From contig QNUZ01000157.1 in assembly GCA_004347865.1 (NCBI GenBank), forward strand, positions 1 to 5,064: a DNA stretch of 5,064 nucleotides. The letters run 5' to 3'. Numbering within the stretch: the first letter of the stretch is position 1; the number at the start of each line of letters is the position of its first letter. Of this stretch, positions 1 to 5,063 are shown in pieces. Under the pieces are notes generated by a model. The model did no database searches and was not told the DNA's origin. It worked only from the letters and a program-made list of their open reading frames with translations. The translations under genes and the position numbers were made by a program. Source of the DNA: Archaeoglobi archaeon (GTDB taxonomy: Archaea; Halobacteriota; Archaeoglobi; Archaeoglobales; Archaeoglobaceae).

Positions 1-131
1 CATAGCCCGCAGGTTAATGAGATCTGCGGGATGGGGGAGCTGTGAGCCCCCCGAACCGGCAGATGAGGGGAGGGGCGTAAAGCCCTCTCTTAACGCCGGA
101 AGCTCCCGACTTTAGTCGTGGAGTAGCTCAC
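1..131 (+). mobile_element. Right end of an IS200/IS605-family (TnpB) element, left part outside window
   Basis: This is the 3' end of an IS605-type transposon whose body lies to the left of the window. It combines a TnpB C-terminal reading frame (2-115) with the subterminal hairpin typical of right ends: arms at 103-110 and 115-123, loop TTTA, one bulged T. The hairpin is followed by a single-stranded tail ending in GTAGCTCAC at 131. IS200/IS605 elements are moved as single strands by a Y1 transposase (TnpA) that recognises such hairpins and leaves no target duplication, so the absence of flanking repeats is expected. The exact boundary (131) is inferred from the TCAC end and its resemblance to the TTCAC end of the second element nearby. 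Whether tnpA is present cannot be seen. Confidence 0.75.
2..115 (+). CDS. tnpB: TnpB RNA-guided nuclease, C-terminal tail only (5' end beyond window)
   Basis: The frame is open from the window edge to a TAG at 113-115 and gives 37 residues, beginning IARRLMRSAGWGSCEPPEPA and ending VKPSLNAGSSRL. The pattern 'G.CEPP.PA' and the terminal 'AGSSRL' resemble the variable tail that follows the zinc finger and RuvC-III segment of archaeal TnpB proteins. TnpB is the small RuvC-type nuclease of IS605 elements, guided by an RNA made from the element's own right end. The catalytic part lies to the left and cannot be judged, so I cannot say whether the protein is intact. The stop sits inside the right-end hairpin (its loop TTTA overlaps the TAG), the usual arrangement in which the tnpB 3' end overlaps its omega-RNA. 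The assignment rests on a short tail plus the matching right-end structure. Confidence 0.65.
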   Translation: MARRLMRSAGWGSCEPPEPADEGRGVKPSLNAGSSRL

Positions 132-233
132 TAGCTCTTTTTCGAAGGTTTCGTAGATACTAAGCGCACTTAGAGCTGGCATCAAGATCGCTAAAATCGC
201 AGTTGTGAGAATTCCAAGTCCTAGGTGAATCAT
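90..233 (-). pseudogene. Truncated membrane protein gene, N-terminal ~35 codons, cut by the left IS right end
   Basis: On the minus strand an ATG at 233 opens a 47-residue frame that starts MIHLGLGILTTAILAILMPA. A hydrophobic stretch at residues 2-24 is followed by a polar stretch (SIYETFEKELVSY, residues 25-37), the look of a single N-terminal membrane anchor or type IV pilin-like N-terminus. From about residue 35 the frame enters the IS right end (boundary 131) and reads it antisense (YSTTKVGSFRR) to a TAA at 92-90, so the natural C-terminal part has been displaced. A good archaeal TATA box lies 26 bp before the ATG, suggesting a real start and a leaderless mRNA. I do not recognise the family; the piece is too short. 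It could instead be an intact very small membrane peptide, but the IS boundary within the frame makes truncation more likely. Confidence 0.5.
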
Positions 234-280
234 AAGAGTATCCAAAATTTGCAATAATATAAATATTTCGACAAAAAGAG
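135..280. repeat. Imperfect inverted repeat CTCTTTTT(GT)CGAA bounding the segment between the two IS ends
   Basis: Plus strand 135-146 reads CTCTTTTTCGAA. Minus strand 280-267 reads CTCTTTTTGTCGAA, the same word with a two-base insertion. The copies sit just outside the right-end boundaries of the two TnpB elements (131 and 280), each within the putative guide segment. They may reflect similar insertion sites, or may be chance in A+T-rich DNA. Confidence 0.4.
256..263 (-). promoter_or_regulatory. TATA box for the truncated membrane protein gene
   Basis: On the minus strand TTTATATT is centred at about 259.5, 26-27 bp before the ATG at 233. That is the distance archaeal TBP/TFB promoters keep between TATA centre and transcription start, so the transcript would start at or next to the ATG (leaderless). 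The box lies about 17-24 bp beyond the end of the second TnpB remnant at 280, so it is host DNA and not part of that element. Confidence 0.55.
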
Positions 281-430
281 TGAACTACCCCGCCCCCTTC
301 GGACGGGCATCCTCGCCTCGCGACGGGGATTTCCTGCTTCTTCCAGGAAACTTACTTTACACCCCCGCTGAGAAGGGGATGTATAGCAGGGGGTTTCCTG
401 TCCACAGGCTCTCGGGGCAGTCCCAACCCC
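260..430 (-). ncRNA. Putative solo omega-RNA-like structured RNA (guide at 279-~260)
   Basis: Stems visible in the minus-strand transcript, in plus coordinates: 414-417 with 427-430; 397-400 with 405-408; 385-393 with 362-369 (one bulge); 394-400 with 344-350 (CAGGAAA/TTTCCTG). The last arm, 344-350, can pair equally well with 330-336, so two exclusive folds exist. The final right-end structure ends at GTAGTTCAC (280). By analogy with active TnpB systems the guide would read TCTTTTTGTCGAAATATTTA, running into the promoter of the truncated gene. No TnpB is encoded beside it, so any activity would need a TnpB in trans. Expression is unproven, and transcription could read through from the oxidoreductase gene. 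Confidence 0.45.
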
Positions 431-457
431 GCACTTTCGCCCCTTAACCCCCGTTAA
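280..457 (-). mobile_element. Second IS200/IS605-family right end, isolated remnant in opposite orientation
   Basis: Read on the minus strand, this G+C-rich segment ends in a hairpin-rich stretch followed by GCGGGGTAGTTCAC, with the final C at 280. The end matches the GAGTAGCTCAC end of the left element in style but differs in the preceding sequence, so the two are different elements of one family. Only the TnpB tail and right end remain: homology stops just past the stop codon of the downstream oxidoreductase gene (460), leaving no room for tnpA, the left end or the nuclease domain. This is a deletion remnant or a retained solo right end. The 457 boundary is approximate. Confidence 0.7.
280..457 (-). 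pseudogene. TnpB C-terminal remnant (nuclease domain lost)
   Basis: One minus-strand frame gives VGTAPRACGQETP, then KVSFLEEAGNPRREARMP, ending in VRRGRG within the right end. This resembles the tail of many TnpB proteins: an 'R(A/V)CG.ET' segment shortly after the RuvC-III/zinc-finger region, then a 'KVSSL..EAG.P' end that overlaps the guide RNA. About 60 codons are recognisable. There is no start codon of its own, no RuvC motif and no zinc-finger cysteine pairs upstream, because the frame runs back into the end of the oxidoreductase gene. No stop occurs inside the element: the frame crosses the boundary at 280 and ends at a TGA (232-230) that overlaps the ATG at 233. It is a fossil as a protein. 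What persists may have been kept for its RNA. Confidence 0.65.
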
Positions 458-459
458 AA

Positions 460-1518
460 TTAAAACTCCCTGAAAGATGGTATTATTTTCTCAGCGTAGA
501 TCTTCATTACGAGTTTGGGGTCCGGCCCGACATTGATGATCATTAAATGCTTCACTCCGGCCTTTCTGAATTCCTCAATCTTGGAGATACACTCCTCAGG
601 AGTCCCGACTATAAAGAAGTCTGACAAAATTTCCTCACTCACAATCGAAGAATACTCTATGAACTTCGAAAGCGAATCGTCAGTCAAAAGCAATCTTTCG
701 AAGTAGAATCTCTTTGAAAAATCCTCTGGAAGTTCCAGAGAATAGCCTGCCTGCTCAACTTTTTCAAGCGCCGATATGACAATTCCAGCAAATCTTTTTG
801 CCCTTTCCATTGCCTGACTGCTGTCGTAGTCGATTGCAGTGTAGATCTGCAATGCCGTGTCGATTTCATCAATCCCTCTCCCCGCTCTCTCAGCCCCTCT
901 TTTAACGTCCTCCAGATTTTCCCTGTATGTCTTGGGGGTTTCAACTATTGGCATCCAGCCATCGCACAACATCCCTGTGAGTTCTCTCGTTTTCTTGCCA
1001 TTTGCCCCAACATAAATTGGAATTTTCTGCATAGGCTTGATCTGAAGAAACGCATTTTCTAGCCTGAACGCTTTCCCGGAATAGGAGAACTGCTCACCTT
1101 CCCAGAGTCTCTTAACTATCTCTATCCCCTCTTTCAGCATGTTGAACCTGTCCCATCTTATCCCAAAGGGTAGAATGTTCATTGCCTCTCCAGCGCCTAC
1201 TCCCAGAAACACCCTTCCAGGAGCTAAATGGTCGAGAGTCGCGAAGAACTGTGCCAGAATTGAAGGATGATATCTTACAAAGTCCGTAACGCCTGTTCCA
1301 AGTACTACTCTCTGGGTCTTCACAGCCAGAGCCGACATGAGTGCCAGTGCATTCGGAGTCAGCCCCGGGGGAACCATCAGGGTGTGATCCGGGATTACTA
1401 GAGAATGAAAACCCAATTCGTCGCTCTGCACCGCTATTTTCATTGCCCTATCAATTGGAGGCATAGGAGGGGATAACAGATTTCCGAACCTCATGGTATA
1501 GCATTCGCTAATGCTCAT
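460..1518 (-). CDS. F420-dependent LLM-family oxidoreductase (Mer/FGD-like)
   Basis: A 352-residue member of the bacterial luciferase-like fold, the TIM-barrel family that includes methylene-tetrahydromethanopterin reductase (Mer) and F420-dependent glucose-6-phosphate dehydrogenase (FGD). Expected landmarks are present: the first strand MRFGN (residues 9-13), PDH at 43-45, GTGVTDF at 74-80, GRVFLGVGAGEAMN at 101-114 (close to FGD-type 'FLGVG.GEALNE'), and IPIYVGANG...DGW in the middle. A hydride transfer with F420 is the likely chemistry; the substrate cannot be read from sequence. It differs from canonical Mer, so it is better treated as a paralogue than as the C1-pathway enzyme. The longest frame is given. 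Met-9 (1494) is at least as likely a start, because the family begins M-R/K-F-G and an AATTATAA box lies ~28 bp before it. No Shine-Dalgarno is visible for either. It ends a few bases before the TnpB remnant. Confidence 0.85.
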   Translation of the reverse strand: MSISECYTMRFGNLLSPPMPPIDRAMKIAVQSDELGFHSLVIPDHTLMVPPGLTPNALALMSALAVKTQRVVLGTGVTDFVRYHPSILAQFFATLDHLAPGRVFLGVGAGEAMNILPFGIRWDRFNMLKEGIEIVKRLWEGEQFSYSGKAFRLENAFLQIKPMQKIPIYVGANGKKTRELTGMLCDGWMPIVETPKTYRENLEDVKRGAERAGRGIDEIDTALQIYTAIDYDSSQAMERAKRFAGIVISALEKVEQAGYSLELPEDFSKRFYFERLLLTDDSLSKFIEYSSIVSEEILSDFFIVGTPEECISKIEEFRKAGVKHLMIINVGPDPKLVMKIYAEKIIPSFREF

Positions 1519-1554
1519 TTATAATTTTTATGCTTTCAGCAGATTGAATTATAA
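1519..1554 (-). promoter_or_regulatory. TATA-like boxes forming a perfect 8-bp dyad upstream of the oxidoreductase
   Basis: Plus-strand TTATAATT (1519-1526) and AATTATAA (1547-1554) form a perfect inverted repeat with 28 bp between centres. Read on the minus strand, each half is also a plausible TATA box: the 1554-1547 copy lies ~32 bp before the ATG at 1518, and the 1526-1519 copy ~28 bp before the ATG at 1494. The site may be simply two alternative promoters or an operator; the sequence cannot separate these. Confidence 0.4.
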
Positions 1555-1564
1555 CCGCATATTC

Positions 1565-2536
1565 TCATTTTCGTTCAGCAGATTTGAGTTTTATCACAAA
1601 AACGGCTCCGTTGTCGTTAAAAACCTTTACTTCCCCGCCGTATCTCTCAATAGTTTTTCTAACGATATAAAGGCCAATACCACTTCCTGCCTTCTTTCCG
1701 TAGCTGAACCCTTCAGTAAATAATTTCCCCATAATCTCTGGTGGTATCCCCTTTCCGAAATCTCTAACGGTTATCTCGCACCATTCTCCTTTCTTTTCAA
1801 TTGATATGTCGATTCTCTTGCTTTCTCCGTGTTTCACGGAGTTATTGATTAGATTATCAAAAATCGAATAAAGGGCATCGTCAGCCATGACCAAAGCCTC
1901 CCCAGAAACATTAACCTCAACACCTTTCTGCCTATAACCTTCTGCAACTTCTTCTGCAACTTTTCTGACATTTACTGGCCTTAATTCCGAACCTATGAGG
2001 GTCTTTTCAAGTTCTCTCATCCTATCAATTATCTTCACAGCCTCGTCGGTAACCGCAATGACCTTTTCAACCATATCTCTATCGTAAGAATCGAGAAGAA
2101 GTTCGAGAAAACCCCTAATAACCCCAAGCTTGTTCAAAACGTCGTGTCTTAGCATCTTGTTCACAAGCCTAAGAATCTCGTTGAGCTCCTCGACTTTTTT
2201 CTGGGCCTGAATAATGGGTGTTATATCTCTTATCGCCAGAAGAAATTCTCTATCAACTGCGGTGGCATAAACAGAGGTGTAAACAATCTCTTCATCCCTT
2301 CTAAATTCTATAATTTCCCTCTTTTTCCAGAATCCACCTTCTTTAAGCCTCTGGAAAAACTCCAGAGCTTTTTTCGAATTGAAACCTTCAATTTCCCAGA
2401 TTCTCCTTCCGATAATATTTTCCGGATTTAATCCGAGTACTTTAAATGCTGGAGTGTTTGAATAGACTACCTTACCCTCCTCATCTAGAACAATTATTGC
2501 CTCCGCTATGTTCTCCAAAATCAATTCGAAGTTCAT
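1565..2536 (-). CDS. Cytoplasmic PAS-domain sensor histidine kinase
   Basis: A 323-residue signal-transducing kinase. Residues 1-110 form one PAS domain (hallmarks ENIAEAIIVLDEEGKVVYSN, then GRRIWEI and the C-terminal LLAIRDITP). A short coiled linker follows (about 108-128). The phosphoacceptor helix has His131 in RHDVLN, the variant H-box common in archaeal kinases. The HATPase domain shows the N-box DNLINNSVKHG (227-237), G1 box DFGKGIP (259-265), F-box LFTEGF (272-277) and G2 box GSGIGL (284-289), so all ATP-binding motifs are intact. There is no signal peptide or membrane helix, so it should sense an intracellular cue; the PAS ligand is unknown. No response regulator is encoded in the window. 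It has its own promoter and lies 46 bp before the oxidoreductase, so the two could be co-transcribed. Confidence 0.93.
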   Translation of the reverse strand: MNFELILENIAEAIIVLDEEGKVVYSNTPAFKVLGLNPENIIGRRIWEIEGFNSKKALEFFQRLKEGGFWKKREIIEFRRDEEIVYTSVYATAVDREFLLAIRDITPIIQAQKKVEELNEILRLVNKMLRHDVLNKLGVIRGFLELLLDSYDRDMVEKVIAVTDEAVKIIDRMRELEKTLIGSELRPVNVRKVAEEVAEGYRQKGVEVNVSGEALVMADDALYSIFDNLINNSVKHGESKRIDISIEKKGEWCEITVRDFGKGIPPEIMGKLFTEGFSYGKKAGSGIGLYIVRKTIERYGGEVKVFNDNGAVFVIKLKSAERK

Positions 2537-2557
2537 CCAATCAAATTTGGGATCGAA

Positions 2558-2565
2558 ATTAAATA
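2558..2565 (-). promoter_or_regulatory. TATA box of the histidine kinase gene (leaderless start)
   Basis: Minus-strand TATTTAAT is centred at about 2561.5, 25-26 bp before the ATG at 2536, with a purine-rich BRE-like AAGAAAAAG just upstream. There is no Shine-Dalgarno before the ATG. The transcript should therefore start at the ATG itself. This also supports 2536 as the true start and separates the kinase from the upstream glmM operon. Confidence 0.6.
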
Positions 2566-2579
2566 CTTTTTCTTGTGAG

Positions 2580-2599
2580 ACTGAAAATTGTCAAAAAGT
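2580..2599 (-). terminator. Possible T-rich terminator after glmM
   Basis: Directly after the glmM TAG, the minus strand carries TTTTT (2597-2593) and then TTTT (about 2588-2585). Archaeal RNA polymerase can terminate at short T-tracts without a hairpin. The tracts are short, so this is a weak call, supported mainly by the new promoter that follows. Confidence 0.3.
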
Positions 2600-3916
2600 C
2601 TATCCAAGTATGCTTTTCAAAATGCTTTGGCCTTCCCTGTAAAGTTCTTCCGCCCTCTGTTTTGTTTTTCCCTCGGCATAAATTCTCGCAATCGGTTCAG
2701 TGCCGGATGGACGAATGAGAAGCCATCCGTCTTCGTAGTCTATCCTAGCCCCATCAACATGGTTTGCATCTGGAAACATTTTTCTGAGCTCTCTCAGAAC
2801 CTTTTCCTTATTTCTGCATTCAACTTTGCCTTTAAGCATGTAGTACTTTGGAATTTCGCTTATCAGCTCGCTTATACTCTTACCCGTTTCATACATAATT
2901 TCAAGGACTTTTACAACGCTCATTCCACCATCTCTCGCGAGCAAATGCTCTGGAAAGATCAAACCGCCGTTTCCCTCGCCACCAAAAATCGCCTTTTTCT
3001 CCATCATAACCTTTGCCACAACTGGAGAACCTACGGCCGTATAAACAACTTCCCCTCCCGCCTCCTCCACAGCGTCCTCAACGCACCGCGAAGAAGATAC
3101 AGGGGTTACAACTATTCCCCCACCGTTCTTCTCGACGTAATGCTTCGCCATCAACGCGAGCATTGCATCTTCAGATACAAATTCGCCTTTTTCGTCCACA
3201 AAAACCGCCCGATCTGCGTCACCATCATGAGCGACTCCTAGATCTGCTCTAAACTCAACCACAGTCTTCTTTAGCAATCCTAGCTCCTTTTCCACGGGTT
3301 CCGGATTCCTTGCTGGAAATCTGCCGTCAAGATTGCAGTTTATTCCGAGTACTTCACAATCAAGTCTTTTAAGGATCTCCGGGGTAGTTAAAGAACCTGC
3401 ACCGTTCCCGCAGTCAACTACAACACGGAACTTTTTGTCAAAATCCACACTCTCAGCAATAGCGCTAACGTAAGGTTCTATACATTCATCTCTGAGTAGA
3501 GTTCCAACCTCGTTCCACCTCGCAATTTTGAAGGTTTTGCTGTTGTATATTTTTTCGCTCTCTTCATCCATTTCTCTGAAAAACTCAGCTCCATTTTCCT
3601 GAACAAACTTTATTCCGTTGTATTCTCTGGGATTGTGGCTTGCGGTAACTACGACTCCGGCAATCCTGTTATTTTTAGCGTAGAACTGAAGGGCTGGGGT
3701 GGGGGCGATGCCTAAATCGATTGCATCGCTCCCAGCAGACATTATGCCCGCGAGAACAGCAGACTTCAGCATGAAGCTTGAAAGCCTAGTATCGCACGCC
3801 ACAGCGATTCTGCCCGGCTTCAGAGTTGCTATAACCCTCCCCAGATCCAAAGCCATCTCCGCGGTGAGCTCCTCATTCGCGATGCCTCTAACACCATTCG
3901 TTCCGAAAAGGCTCAT
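2600..3916 (-). CDS. glmM: Phosphoglucosamine mutase / phosphohexomutase
   Basis: A complete 438-residue alpha-D-phosphohexomutase that interconverts sugar 6- and 1-phosphates. The N-terminal FGTNGVRG (4-11) is typical of the GlmM group. The active-site phosphoserine is Ser93 in TASHNP (91-96), the Mg-binding loop is DGDADR (231-236), the sugar-binding loop is GGEGNGG (312-318), and the phosphate-binding loop is RPSGTEP (402-408). All four domains are present and the length is normal. The probable reaction is glucosamine-6-P to glucosamine-1-P on the route to UDP-GlcNAc for glycans. Archaeal members are often broad and may act on mannose or glucose phosphates, so specificity is inferred. The start at 3916 overlaps the DUF61 stop as ATGA, with GGGTGG 4 nt upstream, indicating translational coupling. 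It is the last gene of the three-gene operon. Confidence 0.95.
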   Translation of the reverse strand: MSLFGTNGVRGIANEELTAEMALDLGRVIATLKPGRIAVACDTRLSSFMLKSAVLAGIMSAGSDAIDLGIAPTPALQFYAKNNRIAGVVVTASHNPREYNGIKFVQENGAEFFREMDEESEKIYNSKTFKIARWNEVGTLLRDECIEPYVSAIAESVDFDKKFRVVVDCGNGAGSLTTPEILKRLDCEVLGINCNLDGRFPARNPEPVEKELGLLKKTVVEFRADLGVAHDGDADRAVFVDEKGEFVSEDAMLALMAKHYVEKNGGGIVVTPVSSSRCVEDAVEEAGGEVVYTAVGSPVVAKVMMEKKAIFGGEGNGGLIFPEHLLARDGGMSVVKVLEIMYETGKSISELISEIPKYYMLKGKVECRNKEKVLRELRKMFPDANHVDGARIDYEDGWLLIRPSGTEPIARIYAEGKTKQRAEELYREGQSILKSILG

Positions 3917-4314
3917 AATTCCACCCTGAACATAACCTGACTCGCAGTTCTGAGCTTCCTTCTGATTGCGGGAAGCTCATAGAGGTACAGCATTAAGCTA
4001 TCATTTACTATCCGATCATAACCAAAGGCCTTCTTTACAAATTCTATATGCAACTTATCCCTTACAAAAACCACTCTCTCTCCGCCTATCTCGCACATTT
4101 CCAATATTATCGGGATCCTAAATCTCCTTCTGTCAAGCTCGTCCACGTATTGTGCGATGAATTCGAGCTCTTTCTTCTCTATGTAGTATTCATTTCCATC
4201 CTTGGCCAAAATAACGGGGTCTTTTTCTTTCAGCATTTCTTCAAGGTTCTTCATGGCAGCGGGCATATGTTTGTTGACAGATTCGATCATCTTGGCAAGT
4301 ACCTTCTCGTTCAT
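3913..4314 (-). CDS. UPF0216 / DUF61 family protein, function unknown
   Basis: A complete 133-residue archaeal protein of the UPF0216 (DUF61) family, about the usual length. Family-like features are the N-terminal helix with HMP (16-18), KDGNEYYIEKKELEF (38-52), the IPI strand (67-69), the basic/hydrophobic DKLHIEFVKKAFG (86-98), and the C-terminal RRKLRTASQVMF (118-129). There is no signal peptide, membrane helix, metal-binding cluster or known catalytic motif, so it is a small soluble protein of unknown role. It overlaps the SAM hydrolase stop and the glmM start by ATGA at each side, making it the middle gene of a coupled operon. It is probably co-regulated with both, but no direct function follows from that. 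Recognition is from memory of the family pattern. Confidence 0.85.
   Translation of the reverse strand: MNEKVLAKMIESVNKHMPAAMKNLEEMLKEKDPVILAKDGNEYYIEKKELEFIAQYVDELDRRRFRIPIILEMCEIGGERVVFVRDKLHIEFVKKAFGYDRIVNDSLMLYLYELPAIRRKLRTASQVMFRVEL
3921..3926 (-). promoter_or_regulatory. Shine-Dalgarno for glmM inside the DUF61 gene
   Basis: Minus-strand GGGTGG lies 4 nt before the ATG at 3916 and within the last codons of the upstream gene. It fixes the glmM start at the ATGA overlap and suggests re-initiation by terminating ribosomes. Confidence 0.5.
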
Positions 4315-5063
4315 TTCAGCACCTCCAACTCAATCTGTCCCGAACCTATTCCAAGCATTTTTGCAGCGCTTCCTTCTCTAACACTAAGCTCAAGGGTTCC
4401 AAAGCTACCAATCAAGGCCAATGGCTTGCCTATGGGTACATCTGAGTATGTTCTCACCATCGGGAAATTTACGCCATGAAGATTAAAACCTTTTGCACCT
4501 GCCAAAACACTCGCAGGCACGTTAGTGATCAGATTTCCGAACCTGTCGACATAAACGACCCTGGCTCTCAAAGTCCGCCCTTCAAAAGAGTAATCAAAAA
4601 GATCCAATGGTTTCATGCGCTCAATTTTGCTGAAGTACTTGAAATCTCCCTTCAACAGCAAAGCCGCTGCAGGAGCAAAGACGTCTCTGCCGTGAAAGGT
4701 CGTGGAAAGTTCACCCACAAGCTTGGATATCGATGGATCGATTTCATAGATTTCAACGATTCCATCTTCAACAGCTGAGGGATATGCAATACCATTGTCC
4801 GGAGCAATGAAAAAATGATTTTTGGTTTTAATAACCAGAGCCTTTCTGTCACTTCCAACTCCCGGATCAACTACGGCAATATGGATCGCATTTCTGAAGT
4901 AACGGTAAGAGTGGTAAAGCAGAAATGCTCCCTGAAAAACATTCTGAGGTTCAACAGAGTGTGCTATATCCACTATTCTTGCCCGAGGAGCCAGTCTAAG
5001 AATTACACCCTTCATAACTCCTGGATAAAAATCCCCAAAGTCCGTTATCAGAGTTATGATCAT
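4311..5063 (-). CDS. SAM hydrolase (adenosine-forming), DUF62 / SAM hydroxide adenosyltransferase
   Basis: A 250-residue enzyme that splits S-adenosylmethionine with water into adenosine and L-methionine, a homologue of the fluorinase/chlorinase fold. The N-terminal ITLITDFGDFYPGVMKG (3-19) is the family signature. The catalytic Asp-Arg-His triad is visible as Asp66 and Arg73 in VVDPGVGSDR (64-73) and His124 in TFHGRDVFAPAAA (122-134). The C-terminal domain carries YVDRFGNLITN (171-181), which contributes to the SAM pocket. It lacks the extra loop of true fluorinases as far as can be judged, so hydrolysis is the likely reaction. The ATG at 5063 fits the family start but lies one base from the window edge, so upstream signals and genes cannot be checked. 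It is the first gene seen of the operon with DUF61 and glmM. Confidence 0.93.
   Translation of the reverse strand: MIITLITDFGDFYPGVMKGVILRLAPRARIVDIAHSVEPQNVFQGAFLLYHSYRYFRNAIHIAVVDPGVGSDRKALVIKTKNHFFIAPDNGIAYPSAVEDGIVEIYEIDPSISKLVGELSTTFHGRDVFAPAAALLLKGDFKYFSKIERMKPLDLFDYSFEGRTLRARVVYVDRFGNLITNVPASVLAGAKGFNLHGVNFPMVRTYSDVPIGKPLALIGSFGTLELSVREGSAAKMLGIGSGQIELEVLK
4320..4326 (-). promoter_or_regulatory. Strong Shine-Dalgarno for the DUF61 gene
   Basis: Minus-strand GGAGGTG, a full match to the archaeal anti-SD, sits 5 nt before the ATG at 4314 and inside the end of the SAM hydrolase gene. It fixes the DUF61 start and shows that the downstream cistron has its own ribosome site as well as possible coupling. 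Confidence 0.7.

Larger units (their letters stand above)
1..151 (+). ncRNA. Putative TnpB omega-RNA (reRNA) scaffold with guide at 132-~151
   Basis: TnpB guide RNAs come from the tnpB 3' end through the right end, with the flanking DNA serving as guide. Several G+C-rich stems can be read in order: 6-12 with 24-30; 34-41 with 45-52 (one A.C mismatch); 56-60 (CCGGC) with 95-99 (GCCGG), enclosing 72-76 with 82-86; and the terminal hairpin 103-110 with 115-123. Such dense pairing inside a coding tail is the signature of an omega-RNA scaffold. The scaffold would end at about 131 and the guide would begin TAGCTCTTTTTCGAAGG. The 5' end is unknown and may lie outside the window, and the 3' end of the guide is a family-based estimate. 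Transcription is inferred. Confidence 0.6.

Noticed and set aside
1..45. Alternative plus-strand frame 1 ending at TGA 43-45 as the TnpB end
   Set aside because: The frame starting at base 2 runs further, ends inside the right-end hairpin and has the AGSSRL-type tail expected for TnpB.
280..457. CRISPR repeat or rRNA/tRNA fragment, because of the strong G+C bias and hairpins
   Set aside because: There is no regularly spaced repeat, no cloverleaf or CCA-like end, and the segment is explained by a TnpB tail with right-end structure.
452..466. T-rich terminator at the end of the oxidoreductase gene (minus GTTTTAATTTTAAC)
   Set aside because: The runs are only four T and overlap the stop codon; too weak to call.
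460..1518. Canonical methylene-H4MPT reductase (mer)
   Set aside because: The N-terminus and GEAMN region look more like the FGD-type branch, so only the wider family is called.
2588..3241. Long plus-strand open frame of 217 codons
   Set aside because: It is antisense to glmM, whose four catalytic motifs are intact; the plus-strand translation shows no domain and low-complexity composition.
4048..4479. Plus-strand 143-codon frame
   Set aside because: It lies opposite the coupled DUF61 and SAM hydrolase genes and resembles no family; a shadow of their codon pattern.
4311..5063. Fluorinase or chlorinase instead of SAM hydrolase
   Set aside because: The Asp66/Arg73/His124 triad marks the hydroxide-using branch, and nothing nearby suggests organohalogen metabolism.
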